10,988 nt of DNA from UPXZ01 sp035402725 (GTDB taxonomy: Bacteria; Bacteroidota; Bacteroidia; Bacteroidales; Paludibacteraceae): assembly GCA_035402725.1 (NCBI GenBank), contig DAONDU010000087.1:1-10988 (forward strand), read 5' to 3'. Below the pieces are notes generated by a model. The model saw only the letters and a list, made by a program, of their open reading frames with translations. It was not told the origin of the DNA and did no database searches. Shown piece by piece: positions 1-7,627 of this stretch (position 1 is the stretch's first letter; each line of letters opens with the position of its first letter). The translations under genes and the position numbers were made by a program.

Positions 1-518
1 ATTTCAAAGATCGCACGACACGTGTGCTGGTAGCTACCGATATTGCTGCCCGCGGTATCGATATTGATGATCTGAACCTGGTTATTAACTACGAAATACC
101 AAATATCCCTGAAACGTACGTTCACCGCATAGGCCGGACGGGCAGGGCAGGGCTGGATGGTAAAGCGGTATCGTTTTGCGATGTCGAAGAGCGTGAGTTC
201 CTGCGCGATATTCAAAAACTGATCTCCATACAAATACCTGTAGTGACCGATCACCCGTTTCCGGCTGAAAATCTGCCACCTGAACCAAAGCAAAAGCCAG
301 CTGGTAACCAGAACAAAAAACAAAAACCCGGTCAGAAAGCAAATACGAATAAACCACAGACAAAACAATCACGTAACGCTGGAAACAAATCGACTGTGGC
401 TGCCACTCCCAAACCGGAAGAGCCAAAAAGCAAAGTGGTGTTTGTACCAAAGAACAAAGTAAATGCCCGGCAGAAAACCGAAAGCAGTTCAAATAAATAT
501 TGGGGAAAAAACCGATAG
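1..518 (+). CDS. rhlE: DEAD-box RNA helicase, RhlE-like, C-terminal part (5' end outside window)
   Basis: This is the C-terminal half of the second RecA-like domain of an ATP-dependent DEAD-box RNA helicase, which unwinds RNA duplexes, typically in ribosome assembly or RNA decay. The frame is open to the left edge (first whole codon at 3) and reads FKDRTTRVLVATDIAARGID, so the GTG at 24 is internal and not a start. Motif V (ATDIAARGID) and motif VI (HRIGRTGRAG, with its arginine finger) are intact. The phrase NYEIPNIPETYVHRIGRTGR and the following KLI..QIPV segment resemble the RhlE group of Bacteroidota. The last 80 or so residues form a low-complexity tail rich in K, Q, N and P, ending in KYWGKNR, probably a disordered RNA-binding extension. 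The helicase family is certain; RhlE rather than a paralogue is inference. The N-terminal DEAD domain cannot be seen. Confidence 0.93.
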   Translation, partial: FKDRTTRVLVATDIAARGIDIDDLNLVINYEIPNIPETYVHRIGRTGRAGLDGKAVSFCDVEEREFLRDIQKLISIQIPVVTDHPFPAENLPPEPKQKPAGNQNKKQKPGQKANTNKPQTKQSRNAGNKSTVAATPKPEEPKSKVVFVPKNKVNARQKTESSSNKYWGKNR

Positions 519-561
519 CTGATATTGTTGTTGGGAATATACGCATAATGTCATGATTATA

Positions 562-909
562 TCATCCTAACTGTCCTGAGTTATAACTTTTGGATATAGT
601 AAATAGAACAATATTTACAGGTAGTAAATATTTCAGTAATTTTATGTATTTCTTCGACGCGTAATTCTGAAACGTGTAGGTACCATCGGTTTGCTTCTTA
701 ATTATCCAGTAATCAGCATCTGTAGCAGTTTCGTTGCTCAGTTCAGAATCATAAATAAGGGGATAGCTGACAGGTCCGGTGCGAACGGCGCCGTTAGCGG
801 CTTCCGATTGTACTGAAATAAGGTATTTGCTTCTTGTAAGGAGAGGACTTGCAAAACTTAAATTGTAAAAAGTTGTCAGCACAAGAAGGGCTAAACCGGT
901 TTTTTTCAT
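562..909 (-). CDS. Small exported hypothetical protein, possibly truncated
   Basis: I do not recognise a named family. The ATG at 909 gives 115 residues beginning MKKTGLALLVLTTFYNLSFA, a convincing signal peptide with likely cleavage after SFA. An in-frame ATG at 927 adds six residues ahead of the lysines and is less likely. The mature part reads like one beta-strand repeat of a ricin/beta-trefoil-like module found at the start of much larger secreted Bacteroidota proteins: YLISVQSEAANG, then DADYWIIKKQTDGTYTFQN and KKYIK. After KKYIK the sequence turns into unrelated hydrophobic residues and stops 43 bases before the converging helicase stop codon. This suggests a remnant of a longer gene cut at its 3' end, although a genuine short protein is possible. 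No continuation of the domain appears in the other two frames before 518. Confidence 0.5.
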   Translation of the reverse strand: MKKTGLALLVLTTFYNLSFASPLLTRSKYLISVQSEAANGAVRTGPVSYPLIYDSELSNETATDADYWIIKKQTDGTYTFQNYASKKYIKLLKYLLPVNIVLFTISKSYNSGQLG

Positions 910-1065
910 GGTTTTATATAAAATCATTTGAGATTAACACCGCATAGGTATAATAAGAATGCAAAAATGCTGAGTATTTGAAGCGTAATTTATTTCATTA
1001 ATCTTTCGATGTTAATTGTTGTGTTTAATTCAGTCATAACACCGGCTGAGAGCCGTAATTCATCT

Positions 1066-1102
1066 TGCATAAAATAAAATATGCAGGCGCGCAGTCTGCA
1101 TA
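1066..1102 (-). terminator. Probable intrinsic terminator after the aminotransferase gene
   Basis: ATGCAG (1081-1086) pairs with CTGCAT (1096-1101), extended by one T-A pair (1080/1102), with a GC-rich nine-base loop. Read on the minus strand the stem is followed by ATTTTATTTTATG, a T-rich run. It lies about 27 bases past the stop codon at 1129. The stem is short, so confidence is moderate. Confidence 0.5.
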
Positions 1103-1128
1103 CTTTGTATGTATGAAAAATTATCCGG

Positions 1129-2331
1129 TTAGTTATTAGTTCTTCCAGGGTAAACTTCCAGTGCTTTAGCAAGAACAATCAGTGCATGTTTCAGGTCTTC
1201 CTTGTTAAGTACATATGCAATGCGAACTTCGTCTTTTCCCAGTCCGGAAGCCGTGTAAAATCCAGATGCGGGGGCCATCATCACCGTACAACCTTCGTAT
1301 TCGAAGTCGGAAAGAAGCCACGCACAGAATTTATCAGAATCGTCTATTGGCAATCGGGCTACCGTATAGAATGCACCCATAGGGATGGGAGAGTATACAC
1401 CAGGTATCCGGTTCAGACCATCAATCAGAAATTTCCGGCGTTCCACATATTCGTTATATATATCGAGCATAAAGTCGGCTGGAGTATCCATGGAAGCCTC
1501 AGCAGCTATCTGACCAATTAATGGCGGACTTAACCTTGCCTGGCAGAATTTCATCACGTTATTGCGAACTTCTTTATTTTTTGTAACCAGAGCGCCTATT
1601 CGTATGCCGCATTCGCTGTAACGTTTTGATACACTATCAATAAGAATAACGTGTTCTTCAATACCGTCCAGATGAAACGCGGAAATATAGGGAGCGCCCG
1701 TATAACAGAATTCACGATATACTTCATCGGAGAAAAGATACAAGTCATATTTTTTTACCAGATCACGTATTTGATTCATCTCGCTTCGTGTATAAAGGTA
1801 TCCGGTAGGGTTATTGGGATTGCAAATAAGTATTCCCTTCGTTCTGGGAGTAATCAGTTCCTCGAATTTTTCTATGTGTGGCAGTGCAAATCCTTCTTCA
1901 ATGGTCGATACCACAGGTTTTACAATAGCTCCTGCACCTATGGCAAAGGCCGTGTAGTTGGCGTAGGCAGGCTCAGGTACAATGATTTCGTCACCCGGAT
2001 CGAGGCAACTCATAAAAGCAAAATTTACCGCCTCAGAGCCACCGGTTGTAATAATGATATCGTCCAGGTTTACATCGATATTAAAAGTACGATAATAGGA
2101 TGCCAGTTTTATACGCAGACTTTTAAAACCGTCGCTCGGGCTGTATTCCAATATCTCGCGGTCGATTTTTCGTATTGCTTCGAGTGCAATTTGAGGTGTT
2201 TGAAGATCGGGCTGACCAATATTCAAATGATAAACTTTAATGCCGCGGGCTTTGGCTTTATCGGCCAGTGGAACGAGTTTGCGGATGGGCGACTCCGGCA
2301 TTGCTTTTCCGCGTTTGGATGTTAGTGGCAT
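1129..2331 (-). CDS. PLP-dependent class I/II aminotransferase (aspartate aminotransferase-like)
   Basis: A cytoplasmic fold-type I aminotransferase of 400 residues, the usual length for the family. It would transfer an amino group between an amino acid and a 2-oxo acid using pyridoxal phosphate. Visible motifs are NIGQPD (37-42) in the substrate-binding N-terminus, TGGSE (96-100) contacting the cofactor phosphate, NPNNPTG (171-177), SDEVY (201-205, the Asp bonding the pyridine nitrogen), SVSKRYS with Lys236 as the Schiff-base lysine, and an Arg at about 370 (VRIAYV) for the substrate carboxylate. The N-terminus MPLTSKRGKAMPESPIRKLV fits Bacteroidota homologues, supporting the ATG at 2331. 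Substrate cannot be read from sequence: aspartate is the default, but aromatic or branched donors are possible. The gene follows the TonB receptor on the same strand by 94 bases. No clear promoter or terminator lies between, so co-transcription is possible. Confidence 0.93.
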   Translation of the reverse strand: MPLTSKRGKAMPESPIRKLVPLADKAKARGIKVYHLNIGQPDLQTPQIALEAIRKIDREILEYSPSDGFKSLRIKLASYYRTFNIDVNLDDIIITTGGSEAVNFAFMSCLDPGDEIIVPEPAYANYTAFAIGAGAIVKPVVSTIEEGFALPHIEKFEELITPRTKGILICNPNNPTGYLYTRSEMNQIRDLVKKYDLYLFSDEVYREFCYTGAPYISAFHLDGIEEHVILIDSVSKRYSECGIRIGALVTKNKEVRNNVMKFCQARLSPPLIGQIAAEASMDTPADFMLDIYNEYVERRKFLIDGLNRIPGVYSPIPMGAFYTVARLPIDDSDKFCAWLLSDFEYEGCTVMMAPASGFYTASGLGKDEVRIAYVLNKEDLKHALIVLAKALEVYPGRTNN

Positions 2332-2425
2332 AATATTTTGTTGTGAATTAATGAATTATTATTTAATATACTTTCAAGACCTGTTTTTGTTCATCTGAAT
2401 TCCATTGCTTTCATATATCATTAAG

Positions 2426-4885
2426 TTACATGAAATCAATCAGGATTTTTATATTCAACTGCCTTCCGGTAAGAAAATTCGGCACACCGTGCTGATATTT
2501 ATTGATATCGGATACCCAGTAATACGAGTTTACATTCCTGAAATCGAACAGGTTGAAAACTTCGGCATTCAGCCATATATTTTTTATGTGTTTCATCCAG
2601 GCTCTGTCCATGATCCGGTCGGAACCGTTGACAATTACACGTGAAGCTCCGATGTCCACACGTTTATACGATGGTGTGCGGAAAACAGCCTGATAACGCT
2701 GGCTTCTCGGAGGTCCCACAGGTAAACCATCGGAAAAAATGGTTTTCAAATAGAGCTTGTATTTGGGATTGTTCGGCAAATAGTCCGAAAACAGCATGGC
2801 AAAGTTGTAACGCTGTTCACTCGGTCGGGATATCCAGCCGGGGTAAACCGTTTTATTTGTTGTTCTATCCGTATAGAAATCATTCAGTACATCTTCCCGC
2901 GATTGCATCAGCGAAAAATTAATCCATGAATCTGTTCCGGGTACAAGTTCTCCGAACAACTTAAAGTCAACACCGGCAGTATAACCCTTAGCGTCATTTT
3001 CGCCCGAATAACGTATCCGAACATTATCAACAGAATAGGTAATTATGCGATCGGCAAGTTTCAGATAAGCTTCGGTAGTGAATTTAAAGGGACGTCCCAG
3101 TGCGCGGAAATAATAATCGCCACCCAGTACGAAGTGCAGCGAACGCTGGGCTTTGATATCCTTATTTAGGCGAATAACGACATTCCCCTGACTATCTGAA
3201 ACAGTGTCGCGCAACTCCTTATAGAAGGGCGACTGATAATAGACACCCGTGCTGAAACGGAAGCTGAAATCTTTTTCCCAATGTGGCAATACAGAAATCG
3301 AAGCCCGGGGACTTAGCAGAAATTCGCGGTTGAAGGTCCAGTAATTCGCCCGCAAACCTCCGGTAATTGCCCAGAGAGCCGCATCGTTGTTCCATTTGTA
3401 AGTGTCCTGCAGATAGGTTGTCGTACGCCAGGAGCTCATGGTATTTGCCGCTTTCAGGTTATAATACAGATCAACAACTTTATCGTAACGGTAGGGCATG
3501 GAGTAACCGGCGGAATCGCGCCATTCCCATTCGCTTATTTTGTCAGAAATTATTTCCTGTTGCAATGCTGCACCCCATTTCAGTGTGTGACCGGAGCGTA
3601 TAAATTCTCCGGTGTGTGTCAGGCTGGCTACGGTAGCTTTCAATCGGTTGCGGGCGTGCTCGTGATACGTGCCGATACCAAGTTGTGCTCCCTGCTGACC
3701 GGCAGTATCAGTGTCCAGATTAAGTTCGCTCAGCACATATTGTCCGGTGATGTCATAAGTTTCATTTTCATTTGTATGAAATGATGAAGCGGTAAGACCG
3801 AGTTTCAGGTCTTTCAGGGGTTTGTAATTGAGAGTCAGCGCTCCGAAAGCAGTCTGGAAAAGGTCTTTTTCCTTGCCGTCAAAATAAATTCGCAGTTTTT
3901 CGGCCTTGTTGTACGTCCCGAAAGCTGTCTCACGTTCTTCGGGAGTAAACTGAAAATTGTTTTGTGAGAAGTTGCCCAGAAAGTTAATGTCCCATTTTGG
4001 AGCAAGTTTCCAGGTCATATATGTCTGATAATCAACAAATGAAGGATTGTATTCACCTTTTGTGTCCAGTGTACCCAGCAGGTATTGTGACGTTTTGTAA
4101 CGGATACCATGCATTTGCGTAAAACGCTTTCCTGCTGTACCCAGATAGGCAGATGCTCCCAGCAGACTAACAGATGCCGAAGCTTCAAAACCTTCAGGTT
4201 TCTTATATCTCACGTCCAGAACAGATGACATCTTATCGCCGTATTCGGAATTGAAACCTCCCGATGAAAATCCTACATGTCCGACCATATCTGAATTGAT
4301 AAAACTCAGACCTTCCTGCTGGCCAGCACGTATCAGCAACGGACGATACACCTCAATTCCGTTCACATATACGATGTTTTCATCAAAATTTCCACCCCTG
4401 ACATTATATTGCGAACTCAGTTCGTTGGTTGAACTTACCCCTGCAAAAGCTATCAGCATCGACTCAAAACTGCCACTGCTGTTAGGCATCAGCTTATATT
4501 TCGAAGGATCTAAAGTTTCCATAGTGGAGGTCTGTCGCCGTATGCTCATCACATTCACCTCGGCAAGTTCTTTGACCTGCACCGGCATTTCAACCGTAAT
4601 CTGCACTACCCGCTGATCGGGCAGGATAGTATGACGAATGGTTTGATAGCCAAGATGTGAATAGACAAGCGTAACCGAATCGGTCATCGCTATGCTGAGG
4701 TCATAGTATCCGTTGTGGTTGGTGGTAGTGCCGTTATTTTTTCCTTCGAAATATACACTGACATTTTCTATTCCGCGGTTATTGCTGTCAATTACATAGC
4801 CGTATATCCTCACTTTATGAGTCTGAGCGGAGATACTCATCAGTGAACAAAAAAAGAACAGAATGATCGATATTTTAGTTTTCAT
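2426..4885 (-). CDS. TonB-dependent outer-membrane receptor
   Basis: An 819-residue outer-membrane transporter that would take up a large substrate using TonB/ExbBD energy. Residues 1-20 (MKTKISIILFFFCSLMSISA) form a signal peptide. Residues about 24-107 are a carboxypeptidase-regulatory-like domain (VRIYGYVIDSNNRGIENVSV), typical of Bacteroidota receptors. A plug domain follows at about 118-228, containing NVRGGNFDENIVYVNGIEVY, and the remainder is the 22-strand barrel ending LNIKILIDFM. The penultimate Phe matches the usual barrel C-terminal signal, with one extra Met after it. At 819 residues it is smaller than SusC proteins, and no SusD gene is adjacent, so it is probably not a glycan-utilisation pair. 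Substrate is unknown. The start at 4885 is set by the signal peptide and lies about 87 bases after the predicted transcription start. Confidence 0.95.
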   Translation of the reverse strand: MKTKISIILFFFCSLMSISAQTHKVRIYGYVIDSNNRGIENVSVYFEGKNNGTTTNHNGYYDLSIAMTDSVTLVYSHLGYQTIRHTILPDQRVVQITVEMPVQVKELAEVNVMSIRRQTSTMETLDPSKYKLMPNSSGSFESMLIAFAGVSSTNELSSQYNVRGGNFDENIVYVNGIEVYRPLLIRAGQQEGLSFINSDMVGHVGFSSGGFNSEYGDKMSSVLDVRYKKPEGFEASASVSLLGASAYLGTAGKRFTQMHGIRYKTSQYLLGTLDTKGEYNPSFVDYQTYMTWKLAPKWDINFLGNFSQNNFQFTPEERETAFGTYNKAEKLRIYFDGKEKDLFQTAFGALTLNYKPLKDLKLGLTASSFHTNENETYDITGQYVLSELNLDTDTAGQQGAQLGIGTYHEHARNRLKATVASLTHTGEFIRSGHTLKWGAALQQEIISDKISEWEWRDSAGYSMPYRYDKVVDLYYNLKAANTMSSWRTTTYLQDTYKWNNDAALWAITGGLRANYWTFNREFLLSPRASISVLPHWEKDFSFRFSTGVYYQSPFYKELRDTVSDSQGNVVIRLNKDIKAQRSLHFVLGGDYYFRALGRPFKFTTEAYLKLADRIITYSVDNVRIRYSGENDAKGYTAGVDFKLFGELVPGTDSWINFSLMQSREDVLNDFYTDRTTNKTVYPGWISRPSEQRYNFAMLFSDYLPNNPKYKLYLKTIFSDGLPVGPPRSQRYQAVFRTPSYKRVDIGASRVIVNGSDRIMDRAWMKHIKNIWLNAEVFNLFDFRNVNSYYWVSDINKYQHGVPNFLTGRQLNIKILIDFM

Positions 4886-4978
4886 CAGATTACAGGTGAG
4901 TGCGGGATGGCAGAATCATTCATTACTTTACGGCTAATTGTGCTTGTAGGTGTTATGGGTATTGAGTTAAATAAGTTG

Positions 4979-5010
4979 CAAAAGTAATGATAATATGCCG
5001 TTTATGCAAA
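4979..5010 (-). promoter_or_regulatory. Bacteroidota-type promoter for the TonB receptor gene
   Basis: On the minus strand, -33 TTTG (5010-5007) is followed after exactly 20 bases by -7 TACTTTTG (4986-4979). This is a full match to the Bacteroidota sigma consensus TTTG-N17-23-TAnnTTTG. Transcription would begin near 4972, leaving a leader of about 87 bases before the ATG at 4885. Confidence 0.8.
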
Positions 5011-5128
5011 ATCGACTGTTGTGAATTTGTACTTTGAAGTCGAAATATTAATACAAATCAGAAATTTTGAATTTCATTACTGATGAAAAATGAAAGTGCG
5101 TAGTGAAAAATAGTTACAATTAGTAAGC

Positions 5129-5169
5129 CGGACTATCTGCTGAGAATATCAGTTTGATCAGATAATCCG
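5129..5169 (-). terminator. Imperfect hairpin downstream of rel, possible terminator
   Basis: Arms 5129-5139 (CGGACTATCTG) and 5159-5169 (CAGATAATCCG) form an 11-pair stem. The single mismatch on the plus strand becomes a G-U wobble when read as minus-strand RNA, so the hairpin fits a rel transcript better. An inner CTGA/TCAG stem (5140-5143, 5149-5152) can nest inside. The bases after it on the minus strand (GGCTTACTAATTG) are only moderately T-rich, so it may be a 3' stabilising structure instead of a true terminator. It starts about 50 bases past the rel stop. Confidence 0.4.
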
Positions 5170-5218
5170 ACTATGTATGTTATAAAAATATGTATATCGA
5201 CAACTGATAAACGCATAA

Positions 5219-7396
5219 TCAGCTCCTCGAAACGTTTTTTACACCCTTAACCTGCTTGATTTTTTTGATGATAGAATCGAGTTCTTTGGTGTCATCGACC
5301 ATAATGGTAAGATTACCCTGAAACAATCCGGCATTCGTATCGATGGAAATGGAACGGAGCGATACATTTTTCTCTTTCGAGATTATGGATGTTATATTGG
5401 TTACAATACCTATATCATCATGTCCAACTACCCGTAGAGTTATAGGATATTGTGATCCGATAGACTTGCCCGACCACTTTGCCTTGACTATCCGGTAACC
5501 AAATCGCGAAATCATTTGCGGTGCATTCGGGCAGTCGGTGCGATGGATTTTGATACCGCCGGTAACCGATACGAAGCCAAAGACATTGTCTCCGTAAATG
5601 GGATTGCAGCATTTTGCAAGTTTGAAATCAATATTTTTCAGGTTCTCACCAATCACAAGCACATCCTCTTTCGACGCGGTGTCGGGTATTGGGGCAGCTT
5701 CTTTGGTGAACGCTTCGGCGGTACGGATTACTATATCAGGATTTGAGTCCCGGGTTTCCATATCCAGATATGCATCCCTTATTTCGTGTATATCTATGGT
5801 TTCCTGTGCTATAGCCTGATAAAAGTCGCTTACCGTTTTAAATCCTTTCTTTTTCGAAAGCCGGGAGAAACGCCCGTCGTCAACCTCTATTTTCCAGTTC
5901 TTAAACCGTCTGAGCAGTGTTTCCCGCCCGATTTCTGCATCCTTGAATTCAACTTCTTTGAGGGCCTGACGGATTTTGCTTTTTGCTTTGGATGTGGTGG
6001 CAATTTTCAGCCACGACTGATTGGGCTTCTGAGCAGCTGAAGTGAGTACTTCTACCTGGTCACCATTATTCAGAACGTACTTAATTTGTACATTTTTTCC
6101 GTTTACTTTTGCTCCCACGCATTTGGAGCCCAGGTTGGTATGTATTGAGAATGCAAAATCGAGGGCAGTAGCACCTTTGGGCAACTTATGCAAATCGCCA
6201 TTCGGCGTAAAAACAAAAACTTCCTTGTCGTACAAATTCAGTTTAAACTCATCCATGAAATCAACGGCATTAAGCTCCGGATTTTCAAGTATTTCACGGA
6301 TATTTTTGAGCCATTCGTCCATTCCGCTTTCGCTTTTAATACCCTTGTACTTCCAGTGTGCAGCAAGTCCTTTTTCGGCTACTTCGTCCATCCTGACGGT
6401 TCGGATCTGTACTTCCACCCATTTGCTTTGCGGCCCTATCACAGTGGTATGCAAGCTTTCGTAACCGTTGGTTTTTGGGATGGAAAGCCAGTCGCGCAAT
6501 CGGTTGGGGTTGGGCTGATACATGTCGGTAATGATAGAATATGCCTGCCAGCATGCTGCTTTCTCTTTATCGATCGGCGTATCCAGGATGATACGGATAG
6601 CAAAAAGGTCATATATTTTCTCGAATGCTGTATTTTGTTTTTTTATCTTCGAATAAATGGAATGAATAGATTTTGTCCGTCCCTTGATCTCAAACGGAAA
6701 TCCGATTTCAGCCATTTTAAGTTTCAGAGGTTCGATAAACTCCGCGATGTATTTATCGCGCGAACGTTTGGTTTCATTAAGTTTCTCGGCTATTTCCTTA
6801 TAAATATCACGGTTTGTGTATTTAAGCGAAAGATCTTCCAGTTCGGTCTTTACTTTATACAGACCCATACGATGAGCCAGCGGAGCATACAAGAAGGAAC
6901 TTTCGCGGGCTATCTGCATACGTTCGTCTTCGGGCATTTTGTCCAGATTACGCATGGTTTGCAGCCGGATTGCTACAATGATAAGTATCACTCTGACGTC
7001 TTCGGCCAGAGTCAGCAGCAGTTTGCGGAAATTCTCCGATTCAAGAGCCACATTCTTCTGATAAAGTTCCTTGACGCGCTGTAATCCATGCAGAATTGGC
7101 GTTACAGTGGTGTTGAATTTCTTGTCGAGTTCCTGTGCTGTAATTATTTTGTAGTCAACGGCTTCTATAAACAATACACTGATAATTGCCGGTTTGCCCA
7201 ATCCGATTTCATTGAGAATAATATCCAGTATCTGCAGTTTGGTGAACAGGTAATCGTCTGCGGACAGGTTGGCAGTTGCATGCTGGCTGAAAAAGTTCTT
7301 TAACAAAAATCGTAGCTCCCGTCTTTCTTCCATACTCATCAGCGATGAGTGGTAGTGAAGGAGTTTGCGGTATAACTTAAAGTTTTCTGCGTTCAT
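5219..7396 (-). CDS. relA: RelA/SpoT-family (p)ppGpp synthetase with degenerate hydrolase domain
   Basis: A 725-residue long RSH enzyme that makes the stringent-response alarmone (p)ppGpp from ATP and GTP/GDP. Regions in order, numbered from the ATG at 7396: an HD-like domain (about 20-170), the synthetase domain (about 215-350, with GRTKSIHSIYSKI, YDLFAIR, NGYESLHT and VEVQIRT), TGS (about 392-454, with a conserved His in AFSIHT), a helical region, a zinc-finger region with CC at 596-597 and H618/C622, and a C-terminal ACT domain (about 649-725). The HD domain lacks its metal ligands: the HD pair reads Ile77-Glu78, and the KLADRLHNMR-type motif reads IVAIRLQTMR, losing the Asp. Hydrolysis is therefore probably absent, making it RelA-like, although the motif RLRD is closer to the RxKD form of bifunctional Rel. 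The open frame extends to 7474, but a promoter -7 box lies inside that extension, so I prefer 7396. A separate hydrolase should exist elsewhere in the genome. Confidence 0.95.
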   Translation of the reverse strand: MNAENFKLYRKLLHYHSSLMSMEERRELRFLLKNFFSQHATANLSADDYLFTKLQILDIILNEIGLGKPAIISVLFIEAVDYKIITAQELDKKFNTTVTPILHGLQRVKELYQKNVALESENFRKLLLTLAEDVRVILIIVAIRLQTMRNLDKMPEDERMQIARESSFLYAPLAHRMGLYKVKTELEDLSLKYTNRDIYKEIAEKLNETKRSRDKYIAEFIEPLKLKMAEIGFPFEIKGRTKSIHSIYSKIKKQNTAFEKIYDLFAIRIILDTPIDKEKAACWQAYSIITDMYQPNPNRLRDWLSIPKTNGYESLHTTVIGPQSKWVEVQIRTVRMDEVAEKGLAAHWKYKGIKSESGMDEWLKNIREILENPELNAVDFMDEFKLNLYDKEVFVFTPNGDLHKLPKGATALDFAFSIHTNLGSKCVGAKVNGKNVQIKYVLNNGDQVEVLTSAAQKPNQSWLKIATTSKAKSKIRQALKEVEFKDAEIGRETLLRRFKNWKIEVDDGRFSRLSKKKGFKTVSDFYQAIAQETIDIHEIRDAYLDMETRDSNPDIVIRTAEAFTKEAAPIPDTASKEDVLVIGENLKNIDFKLAKCCNPIYGDNVFGFVSVTGGIKIHRTDCPNAPQMISRFGYRIVKAKWSGKSIGSQYPITLRVVGHDDIGIVTNITSIISKEKNVSLRSISIDTNAGLFQGNLTIMVDDTKELDSIIKKIKQVKGVKNVSRS

Positions 7397-7463
7397 GACT
7401 GAGGTTATTAGTGTGATAAAGCGGCATCCGAAACAGGACTGATGTCGCAGGTTGTACATGATG

Positions 7464-7497
7464 CAAATATACAAATTCGTAATTGAAAGGGCGCTAA
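7464..7497 (-). promoter_or_regulatory. Probable rel promoter
   Basis: On the minus strand TATATTTG (7471-7464) is a full -7 match. The -33 is weak: TTAG (7497-7494) at 22 bases spacing, one change from TTTG. Transcription would start near 7457. That lies at or beyond the two most upstream ATGs (7474, 7459) and leaves about 60 bases of leader for the ATG at 7396. Confidence 0.55.
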
Positions 7498-7577
7498 CTA
7501 AAGCTGTTGAAAAGTATTAAAAACGCCGAAAAATAAAAGAAATCCTTATTGTATAGCTCGGATTGATTTTTCTTTGT

Positions 7578-7585
7578 TAATTTTG
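7578..7585 (+). promoter_or_regulatory. -7 promoter element for the DUF3822-rsmD operon
   Basis: TAATTTTG is a full match to TAnnTTTG, placed 42 bases before the ATG at 7628. I see no good -33 at the expected distance; the TTG at 7549-7551 is 26 bases away, slightly too far. Together with the rel promoter it makes 7464-7585 a divergent promoter region. Confidence 0.5.
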
Positions 7586-7627
7586 CAACTATATTTTTTC
7601 AATCTAACAGGAATAAATTCTTAATTA

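Larger units (their letters stand above)
4886..5218. other. 333-base intergenic region between rel and the TonB receptor gene
   Basis: I find no credible coding frame on either strand. The stretch is AT-rich. It holds the receptor promoter (4979-5010) and an imperfect inverted repeat downstream of rel (5129-5169). A small palindrome, GAAATT/AATTTC at 5061-5075, is too weak to call. Nothing indicates a tRNA or riboswitch, though a small RNA cannot be excluded. Confidence 0.6.

Noticed and set aside
24..26. GTG at the left edge as a gene start
   Set aside because: The frame continues upstream to the window edge with matching helicase sequence, so this codon is an internal Val.
553..565. Palindrome ATGAT/ATCAT after the helicase gene, considered as a terminator
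   Set aside because: Only five A/T-rich pairs, no T run on the plus side, and it overlaps the stop codon of the converging gene.
938..985. Possible promoter for the small exported protein (TACCTATG on the minus strand)
   Set aside because: The -7 has one mismatch, and the only TTTG nearby is about 11 bases away, too close for the Bacteroidota consensus.
990..1178. Minus-strand frame of 62 codons overlapping the 3' end of the aminotransferase gene
   Set aside because: It overlaps a certain gene in another frame, runs through the terminator hairpin, and has no recognisable domain or promoter.
1651..2325. Plus-strand open frame of 224 codons opposite the aminotransferase
   Set aside because: Antisense to motif-bearing aminotransferase sequence, with no domain or upstream signals.
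2426..4885. SusC-type glycan uptake system
   Set aside because: At 819 residues the receptor is shorter than SusC proteins, and neither a SusD-like lipoprotein nor any carbohydrate enzyme is nearby.
6188..7084. Long plus-strand open frame of 298 codons opposite rel
   Set aside because: It lies wholly antisense to conserved rel domains. Its composition (rich in F, H, C) is typical of a shadow frame, and it matches no family I know.
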